Both the position numbers and the translations under genes were made by a program. Positions 6,130 through 11,267 of a stretch of DNA of 12,409 bases are shown one piece after another (the stretch's first letter is position 1; every line of letters begins with the position of its first letter). Source of the stretch: Candidatus Bathyarchaeota archaeon. GTDB lineage: Archaea; Thermoproteota; Bathyarchaeia; Bathyarchaeales; Bathycorpusculaceae. The stretch covers positions 1-12,409 of the forward strand of contig DAOVIH010000033.1 of NCBI GenBank assembly GCA_030673805.1, given 5' to 3'. A model generated the notes under the pieces. It did no database searches. It was given only the letters and a program-made list of their open reading frames with translations, and was not told the DNA's origin.

Positions 6130-6444
6130 CTATGGGGGGGTTATTTTTATCGCTTGCATCGGACAGAGAGTCTCGCAAGCTAGACATTGTATGCAATCTT
6201 GTTCCTCAACTGGATCCGATTTCTTATCTGAGGTAGGATGCCCAAGTGTTTCTGCCCAATCGTATAAAGACACTGGGCAATTATCTATGCATTCACCGTC
6301 TCCTACGCAGATGTCCCAATCGACTGCAACGTTGGTTCCGTGAATTCCCAGTTTCTTGGGCGGCTCAACCGGGCCCCAAACTTTGTGACCTTTATGTTCC
6401 TCAACAATTTTTCTTTTCTTTTGAAAATCAGGGTCTATAGGCAA
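6130..6444 (-). CDS. Zinc-containing dicluster ferredoxin (Sulfolobus type)
   Basis: A 104-residue ferredoxin that carries low-potential electrons in the cytosol. Its N-terminal extension has the zinc ligands of the Sulfolobus protein: H17 and H20 in EEHKGHK, H35 in LGIHGT, and D77 near the second cluster. Cluster I is C46-x2-D49-x2-C52-x3-C56-P, with Asp for the second Cys as in [3Fe-4S] members; cluster II is C84-x2-C87-x2-C90-x3-C94-P, a full [4Fe-4S] motif. The length and the KVWGPVEPPKKLGIHGT stretch match the archaeal family closely. The start is TTG at 6444, with GGTGAG 5 bases ahead and the expected MPIDPDF beginning. It is transcribed alone, divergent from glutaredoxin/FTR, and could be the electron source for that FTR. 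Confidence 0.95.
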   Translation of the reverse strand: MPIDPDFQKKRKIVEEHKGHKVWGPVEPPKKLGIHGTNVAVDWDICVGDGECIDNCPVSLYDWAETLGHPTSDKKSDPVEEQDCIQCLACETLCPMQAIKITPP

Positions 6445-6635
6445 GAATACTCACCACAATAATCTCCTCTAGGCAAACAAATATTAGGATTTCTACAACC
6501 AACAGAAAATCAAAAGGAGCACTATAAAAGGACCAAAAAATAGGCTCTTATTGAGCTGCAAAGATGGGTGGTCCACGTTTTGCCGTTTTTTTGTATACTC
6601 AAAACATTTTTTGGGGTGAATTAGCCATGCTAAAA

Positions 6636-6648
6636 GGATATATTAACC
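6636..6648 (+). promoter_or_regulatory. TATA-like box of the glutaredoxin-FTR operon
   Basis: The plus strand reads GGATATATTAACC, centred about 35 bases ahead of the ATG at 6677. The predicted leader is about 10 bases and includes GAGGG 3 bases before the ATG. This is one of the clearest TATA-like boxes in the window. Confidence 0.55.
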
Positions 6649-6676
6649 CAGAAAGGTAAAACTATGAAGAGGGAAA

Positions 6677-6961
6677 ATGGAATTTTCCAAAGTTAGTGGC
6701 CAAAACAACGAACACAAAGTAGTACTTTACGCTCTTAACACCTGTGCATGGTGTAAGATGACCAAGAAATACTTGAAAGACAACAACGTTGAGTACGAAT
6801 TTATCGACGTGGACCTATGCACTCCAAAGGAAAAAGAAAAAATTCGTGAGCACATCATGAGCAAGGGCGGCAGTCCAGTCTATCCAACAGTGATTGTAGA
6901 CAACAAAATTTTGATTACAGGTTTTCGTAAGGACAAACTTGAGGAGACCCTTGGAATTTGA
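6677..6961 (+). CDS. Glutaredoxin/NrdH-like thiol redox protein
   Basis: A 94-residue single thioredoxin-fold protein with active site C23-A-W-C26 in NTCAWCKMTKKYL, the VEYEFIDVDL strand, the cis-Pro segment SPVYPTVIVDN, and ITGFRKDKL near the end. The CxxC and small size fit glutaredoxin or NrdH, electron donors to ribonucleotide reductase and other disulfide enzymes. GAGGG precedes the ATG. The stop overlaps the start of the FTR gene by 4 bases (TTGA), so translation is coupled and the FTR is the likely reductant. As I recall, methanosarcinal ferredoxin:disulfide reductase with a rubredoxin domain reduces an NrdH-type redoxin for class III ribonucleotide reductase; this pair looks like the same arrangement. 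No ribonucleotide reductase gene is in view. Confidence 0.9.
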   Translation: MEFSKVSGQNNEHKVVLYALNTCAWCKMTKKYLKDNNVEYEFIDVDLCTPKEKEKIREHIMSKGGSPVYPTVIVDNKILITGFRKDKLEETLGI

Positions 6962-7512
6962 CTACACTTGAGGAAGTACGGCAAAGAGCGGAGGCCGACG
7001 CAAGAACTTATGGTTACCACTTGAACCCTGACCCCGAATTCCTCCAAAATCTTCTTGAAGGCCTAAAACAGAACGAAGAGCGATACAGTTACCCTTCATG
7101 TCCTTGCAGACTTGCTTCGGGAAAAATTGAGTTAGACCGTGATATAATATGTCCCTGTGATTACAGGGATCCAGACGTCGAAGATTTCGGAATGTGCTAT
7201 TGTGGACTTTACACAAGTAGCGATATTTATGAGGGAAAAACTAAAGTACGACCGGTTCCTGAACGCAGGCCCATAGAGAAGCAGGTCAGAGCGTATGAAC
7301 CTGCAAAAGCAACTCAGAAAAAAGAGGCAAAAACCAAAATTGAGGTTAAAACCAAAGAGGAGGAGGCTTCAGAAGTCAAAAAGAAATTATGGTATTGCAG
7401 ACAATGTGGCTATGTCGTTTTTAGAGATGATTCACCCTACATTTGCCCTATATGCAAAGCCAAGAAAGAAATGTTCGCAGAGATAAAAGTGAGAATTGAA
7501 TTCTCAGGCTAG
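6958..7512 (+). CDS. Ferredoxin:thioredoxin reductase catalytic chain fused to a rubredoxin domain
   Basis: A 184-residue protein in two parts. Residues 1-90 are the FTR beta (catalytic) domain, with YGYHLNPDPEFL, NEERYSYPSCPCR, DIICPCDYRDPD and FGMCYCGLY. By comparison with plant and cyanobacterial FTR, C48, C65, C67 and C80 should hold the [4Fe-4S] cluster and C50/C82 form the active disulfide. A Lys/Glu-rich linker (about 94-143) leads to a rubredoxin-like domain with C147/C150 (WYCRQCGY) and C163/C166 (YICPICKAKKEMF). The start is TTG at 6958, overlapping the glutaredoxin stop. No FTR variable subunit is seen. Odd point: the third Cys pair is CYC, where plant FTR has CHC with a His that sits by the cluster. 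The architecture matches the ferredoxin:disulfide reductase of Methanosarcina. Confidence 0.95.
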   Translation: MTTLEEVRQRAEADARTYGYHLNPDPEFLQNLLEGLKQNEERYSYPSCPCRLASGKIELDRDIICPCDYRDPDVEDFGMCYCGLYTSSDIYEGKTKVRPVPERRPIEKQVRAYEPAKATQKKEAKTKIEVKTKEEEASEVKKKLWYCRQCGYVVFRDDSPYICPICKAKKEMFAEIKVRIEFSG

Positions 7513-7523
7513 CTTTAGTTGTC

Positions 7524-7673
7524 TTATTTTGAAATCTCTAATTCTATTTTTTGCCAATCCTCTTTTATCCCTCGCAAGGAAGTCACGGCCCCACTCAACA
7601 TTCCACGTAGTATCTTCTCAACAAAGTCATTAAGTGGTATTTCTTGGCCATCAACTACTAGTTTTGTTTCCAA
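7524..7673 (-). CDS. Small conserved archaeal hypothetical protein (49 residues)
   Basis: A short open frame with TTG start at 7673 preceded by GAGGTGAT (7684-7677), almost a full match to the archaeal anti-Shine-Dalgarno and 4 bases from the start if counted from GAGGTGA. An in-frame TGA lies just upstream, which fixes the start. The product begins METKLVVDGQEIPLNDFV, continues with an amphipathic helix (EKILRGMLSGAVTSLRGI), and ends in an acidic strand (WQKIELEI). This strand-turn-helix-strand pattern with a PLNDFV core resembles short archaeal proteins of unknown function that I recall, but I can name no family or role. The stop is 11 bases from the convergent FTR stop, and the gene is divergent from endonuclease III. 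A CTTTTACT element near 7709 could be its TATA box. Confidence 0.8.
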   Translation of the reverse strand: METKLVVDGQEIPLNDFVEKILRGMLSGAVTSLRGIKEDWQKIELEISK

Positions 7674-7676
7674 AAA

Positions 7677-7684
7677 ATCACCTC
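7677..7684 (-). promoter_or_regulatory. Strong ribosome binding site deciding a TTG start
   Basis: GAGGTGAT on the minus strand matches the archaeal GGAGGTGATC consensus over eight bases and sits right before the TTG at 7673. It is the best evidence that the 49-residue frame is translated. Confidence 0.8.
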
Positions 7685-7759
7685 AGACTGAATTTGGGTT
7701 GAATAGAGTAAAAGTTTTTTGCTCACACAAACTACACAATACTCGAGCAGGACTAAACC

Positions 7760-8410
7760 TTGAAGGAAATCACCCTCAACTCGAATGCTCAAGTTTCAAC
7801 AATGCTGAGTCTTCTCGAAAATGAGTACTCAGGAATCAAGATTGCGCTAAAATATGAGAACCCGCTGGAACTTTTGATAGCCACCATCCTTTCGGCCCAG
7901 TGCACTGATGAGAGGGTGAATATGGTAACAAGTAAACTTTTTGAGAAGTACACCAAAGCAGAGGACTACGCCAACGCAGATCTAAAGGAGTTGGAACAGG
8001 ACATCTACTCTACAGGCTTCTACAGAAACAAAGCTAAGAACATTAAGAAATGCTGTCGAATCTTGGTTGAAAAACACAATTCGCAGGTCCCAAAGAGTAT
8101 GAAAGAACTGGTTGAACTTCCAGGAGTCGCAAGGAAAACAGCTAATATCGTTTTGTCAAACGCATTCAACGTTGTAGAAGGAATCGCTGTTGACACTCAC
8201 GTCCGTAGACTGTCAAAAAGACTTGGTCTAACCGAAAATACAAATCCAGACAAGATCGAAAAGGACTTGATGAGACTTGTGCCTAAAGACAAATGGCTAA
8301 GGATTACAGACCTACTGATTTTCCACGGGAGACGCGTATGTGTTGCAAGAAAACCAAAATGCGACATTTGCGTATTAAAGCGGGTTTGTCCCTCAGCTTT
8401 TTCTTTCTAA
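7760..8410 (+). CDS. nth: Endonuclease III (Fe-S DNA glycosylase/AP lyase)
   Basis: A 216-residue endonuclease III that removes oxidised pyrimidines and cleaves the abasic strand in base-excision repair. Visible are LLIATILSAQCTDERVN near the N-terminus, the helix-hairpin-helix LPGVARKTANIVL with catalytic K126, the catalytic D145 in VDTHVRRL, and the C-terminal [4Fe-4S] loop C194-x6-C201-x2-C204-x5-C210, the exact E. coli Nth spacing. TTG at 7760 is preferred, with AGGA 8 bases upstream; ATG at 7802 would drop 14 residues but keep all motifs and has no ribosome binding site. Its place next to the redox genes suits a role in repairing oxidative damage. Convergent with the thioesterase remnant and the Yip1-like gene. 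Confidence 0.95.
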   Translation: MKEITLNSNAQVSTMLSLLENEYSGIKIALKYENPLELLIATILSAQCTDERVNMVTSKLFEKYTKAEDYANADLKELEQDIYSTGFYRNKAKNIKKCCRILVEKHNSQVPKSMKELVELPGVARKTANIVLSNAFNVVEGIAVDTHVRRLSKRLGLTENTNPDKIEKDLMRLVPKDKWLRITDLLIFHGRRVCVARKPKCDICVLKRVCPSAFSF

Positions 8411-8479
8411 CAATGAAGTTTTCGGAACCAATTCGCACATAGAAAATAATCAAGTGATCTCTTGCGCACCTAAACAAGG

Positions 8480-8632
8480 TTACAGTCTTTTGTATGCTAA
8501 CCCCTAGAAGAGGGCTACCAACTTGTCTTCTGTTCGAACTGCAATTTGATATGGGCCAAATGTCTTTCCTTCAGACAGCCTGATGGCCTCAGCAACTAAA
8601 GTGCCCCTTTGCTTCGCACAAGCTCGAAAATC
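8480..8632 (-). pseudogene. Decayed 3' end of a PaaI-type hotdog thioesterase gene
   Basis: The minus strand from 8632 encodes a stretch typical of the C-terminal half of PaaI-type acyl-CoA thioesterases: GTLVAEAIRLSEGKTFGPYQ, then IAVRTEDKLVALF, a TAG at 8506-8504, then GLAYKRL and TAA at 8482-8480. E. coli PaaI as I remember it has the same order, with VALFRGKSHR where this has VALF, stop, GLAYKR; the TAG thus replaces one residue, probably CAG for Gln. Upstream the frame meets TGA (8635-8633) and then the stop of the Yip1-like gene, so the N-terminal half with the catalytic Asn/Asp region is missing and there is no start. Both the truncation and the nonsense codon argue for a relic, not a living gene. 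Confidence 0.65.
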
Positions 8633-8644
8633 TCAAAAGAGCTC

Positions 8645-9682
8645 CTATAAGAAGAATTGAGTAAGCAGAATGTACAGCGGCAAAAAGGCAACTGCAGCGG
8701 TAAATATGGCTTTTCGCGATGAAAGACCCGCTGATTCGCGCACCATCAGAACAACTAGCGCCAAGGCCCAAAGAACCAAAGGGATTAGAAAACCTAAAAC
8801 AAAGTAGACTATGTCAGGAAGAATGACATTTTGAGATGAAAGGAAAATTTGCGTCAATCCAATAACGACTGCCACTAGGGAAGGCATAAAGGAAAAACCT
8901 AACAGACCAGCCGTTTCGGAGTAGCAACAGTCTCCACCGAACCGGAGTTCAACGGCATAGACCACAGCTGAAATGATAAGCCATGCCAACAAGACCAAAG
9001 GAACAGTAAGCGTAACCCCGTTAACAAGTCCTAGATCTGCATAGATATTGAAAGGAAGGAAACTCCAGCCGGTTGAACCAAAACCAGAAAGGGAAGAAAC
9101 GACACCATGAACCATCCATGCAATCGAAACCAAGATAACAGCAACCAAAGAAAACAAGGTGGACTTACGGAGAGCGATTTCTTCGATGGTGGATTTAGGA
9201 TGTAAAAAAATTCCTCCACTGAATTCCTTGAAAGATTTGAAGGAAAAGGCACGCAAACGTCCTTCTACATAAAAATCGATGAGAATCATGAAGAAATAGG
9301 GGATAAAAAGGTACGCTAGAGCAACTATGGGATAGCTTAAGAAGAAGCTTTTGAGCCCAGCGAGGGATTGGAAGTTTGTTTCATTAAATAATAGAGGGAG
9401 TATCAAAAGCATTAGGCCGAACAATGCGCTGAACCCAAATTGGATTATAAACCTCTTTTTCTTGAGAAAAATTGCTGGAATCTGAGTTCCACCCAAGAAG
9501 CTAACTACAGCTAAGCCGTACACAAAAATTACTAAGGATTCTATGTTTTCGCTTAATGTCCAAAAAGGTTTGATTGTGAGGTCAATTATGCTTTGCATTG
9601 CAAAAGGGAGCAAGATAGCATAAAAAACAAGTAAGACCCAACCAATGGCGATACCTAGAAAAGTTTTGTTCTCTGAATTCAA
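8645..9682 (-). CDS. Polytopic membrane protein with C-terminal Yip1-like domain
   Basis: A 345-residue integral membrane protein. The N-terminal half has about four hydrophobic segments (near 10-30, 48-70, 80-100, 113-137). After a basic loop, FLHPKSTIEEIA at 159-170 opens a Yip1-type domain of about five segments (near 172-198, 220-246, 258-282, 288-315, 324-344); the Pro-rich start and segment pattern are the basis for the call. Yip1 domains are known from eukaryotic vesicle-trafficking proteins and are common but uncharacterised in archaea. No enzyme motif is visible, only a CC pair at 252-253. The start is TTG at 9682, with no good ribosome binding site, so it is uncertain. Its stop abuts a thioesterase remnant in the same frame. 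The role is unknown. Confidence 0.7.
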   Translation of the reverse strand: MNSENKTFLGIAIGWVLLVFYAILLPFAMQSIIDLTIKPFWTLSENIESLVIFVYGLAVVSFLGGTQIPAIFLKKKRFIIQFGFSALFGLMLLILPLLFNETNFQSLAGLKSFFLSYPIVALAYLFIPYFFMILIDFYVEGRLRAFSFKSFKEFSGGIFLHPKSTIEEIALRKSTLFSLVAVILVSIAWMVHGVVSSLSGFGSTGWSFLPFNIYADLGLVNGVTLTVPLVLLAWLIISAVVYAVELRFGGDCCYSETAGLLGFSFMPSLVAVVIGLTQIFLSSQNVILPDIVYFVLGFLIPLVLWALALVVLMVRESAGLSSRKAIFTAAVAFLPLYILLTQFFL

Positions 9683-9946
9683 GTTCGCATCAGTGGCCTC
9701 TAATAATAGCTCAGGAAAATAAGATTTTTCGCCCTAGGGTGGTTGTTGGTCACTTAGCGCGCAATCATTGAGAGAAGCTTTGTGTAACAGTCCAGCAAAG
9801 AAATAATTTAGGAAGGCGCTTTGATAGCGGACAAATTAGTAACGAGTCTAGAAAACGCTTTTTGCCTATTTTTGGTTTGTTCCGCCTGAAGCTCAGTTTG
9901 GAAAGGAAGACTTTTGCGCCAGATAATAGTTTCTGAATTAGACTTG

Positions 9947-11164
9947 TTATCTTCGTTTTCTTGGTTTAGAACGGGTTACTATCTTGACTACATCCCTATG
10001 TCTCAGATGATAATCCTTAGGGAGACGAATTCCGGTTTTAGCGTCGACTGAAAGGACATAGTTCTTTAAGAGAGTGGTATGTACTTCGCGGGCGAGATCA
10101 ACTGGGGTTGACCCTTCAGGCATTAAGTAAACATCCGGTAGGACATTACCATGATGGTCGGTGTACTTTGATTCGTCGCTGACTGGAAAGATCATGTTGC
10201 TTTTGAGTAGTTTAAGAACGACTGTGTTAAGAGCTTGTTGTATTCCAGTTCGCATCCATTTTGCCATAACCCTTGTCTCTATGTAGTTGAGGGCTCCCTG
10301 CTGTTTTGCTGTGAGTTTGGCGTTCTCTTTAATCCTAAACTTCTCTTGTCCAGGCGTATATTGAAGCAAACCCATCTTCTCGGCTCGTCTCAAGACCAGC
10401 TCTGCCTCAGCTGAACAGGCGGCAACCAGACTGCGACCATAGTACTGCGTTAACATTCCAAGATAGTTTTCGGAAGTTAAGATATCCATTTTATTTGCAA
10501 TTATGAGCGTAGGCTTAGTGAGTGGAAGAAGAAAAGCAGCGAATTTGATGGTTTGATCAAGGGTCCACTTGGCAAAGGCGACCTCCGTAAGCCTAGATTT
10601 CGCCAAGGCCTTGGATATTGACGAAGTATTAGCTTTTATCCCCGAGAGGGATCGCGCTATGGCATCCTCAAGAGATGAAGAAGAAGATTCCCGAATTATA
10701 AACTGTCTGTTATGCATGATTATCTCGGCGATCCACCGATAAAGTTCCATTTCAACGTCGATAGCATCCTGAACAGGGTTGCCACTCCCAGGCTGGCTTA
10801 TCTTGCCTTCTGCATCTATTGAGCCAGAGGCGTCCACAACGTGGATGAGCGCGTCAGCTTGACCTATCACAGAAAGAAACTGGTTGCCAAGACCCCTCCC
10901 CCGCCAAGCATCTTTCAACAAACCTGGAACGTCAATTAACTTCACGGGAACGTAACGCCAACCATCTATGCAGGTAGAATTTAAAGGATTGTCCTTCAAG
11001 TCCAACTCTTTACAGACACAGATGTCGCAGACGTACGCGGTACCGGTGTTGGGTTTCTTTGTGGTAAATGGAAAATTGGATATTTTCGCGTTTAAAAGTG
11101 TCGCTGCGTTGAAGAAAGTGGTTTTGCCAGCGTTTGTCTTCCCGATCAAACCAACCGTCAACAA
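9947..11164 (-). CDS. YchF/Obg-family translation-associated GTPase (archaeal type)
   Basis: A protein of about 405 residues of the YchF/Ola1 branch of Obg-like P-loop NTPases, linked to ribosome function and stress. Motifs are G1 GKTNAGKTTFFNA, G2 region FPFTTKKPNTG, G3 DVPGLLKDAWRGRGLG, G4 IIANKMD, and a C-terminal TGS domain with LMPEGSTPVDLA and HTTLLKNY. E. coli and human YchF/OLA1 have a non-NKxD G4 and use ATP; NKMD here points to GTP, as in Pyrococcus. Four Cys (CDICVC, then NSTC) lie between G2 and G3. The longest frame starts at GTG 11173, but that GTG is inside AGGTGAT, the likely ribosome binding site, so TTG at 11164 or 11161 is preferred. It follows RtcB by 103 bases on the same strand. 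Confidence 0.92.
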   Translation of the reverse strand: MLTVGLIGKTNAGKTTFFNAATLLNAKISNFPFTTKKPNTGTAYVCDICVCKELDLKDNPLNSTCIDGWRYVPVKLIDVPGLLKDAWRGRGLGNQFLSVIGQADALIHVVDASGSIDAEGKISQPGSGNPVQDAIDVEMELYRWIAEIIMHNRQFIIRESSSSSLEDAIARSLSGIKANTSSISKALAKSRLTEVAFAKWTLDQTIKFAAFLLPLTKPTLIIANKMDILTSENYLGMLTQYYGRSLVAACSAEAELVLRRAEKMGLLQYTPGQEKFRIKENAKLTAKQQGALNYIETRVMAKWMRTGIQQALNTVVLKLLKSNMIFPVSDESKYTDHHGNVLPDVYLMPEGSTPVDLAREVHTTLLKNYVLSVDAKTGIRLPKDYHLRHRDVVKIVTRSKPRKRR

Positions 11165-11230
11165 AAATATCACCTATCTAAACTATTGACCAAAGTAAGA
11201 GAAAAAATTTGTGGCTTTAAAGCTAGGAGG

Positions 11231-11246
11231 ACCCCTACAAAGGGGT
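11231..11246 (-). terminator. Hairpin after rtcB
   Basis: ACCCCT and AGGGGT form a 6-base-pair perfect stem around a 4-base loop, 22 bases past the rtcB stop. On the minus strand a TTTTTT run follows about 30 bases later, near 11200. It may terminate rtcB or lie in the leader of the YchF-type gene; no function is shown. Confidence 0.4.
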
Positions 11247-11267
11247 TGTTTGGTTGGTCAGTAGAGT

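Noticed and set aside
6564..6659. 31-codon plus-strand frame ahead of glutaredoxin
   Set aside because: It covers the glutaredoxin TATA-like box, has no ribosome binding site and resembles nothing I know.
7519..7824. 101-codon plus-strand open frame
   Set aside because: It is antisense to the 49-residue gene, which has the better ribosome binding site and a more protein-like translation, and it overlaps the start of endonuclease III.
9824..9892. Short plus-strand TTG frame in the gap between the YchF-type and Yip1-like genes
   Set aside because: Only 22 codons, with weak upstream signal and no recognisable pattern; treated as chance.
10968..11189. 73-codon plus-strand frame
   Set aside because: It is antisense to the G1 region of the YchF-type GTPase and has no independent support.
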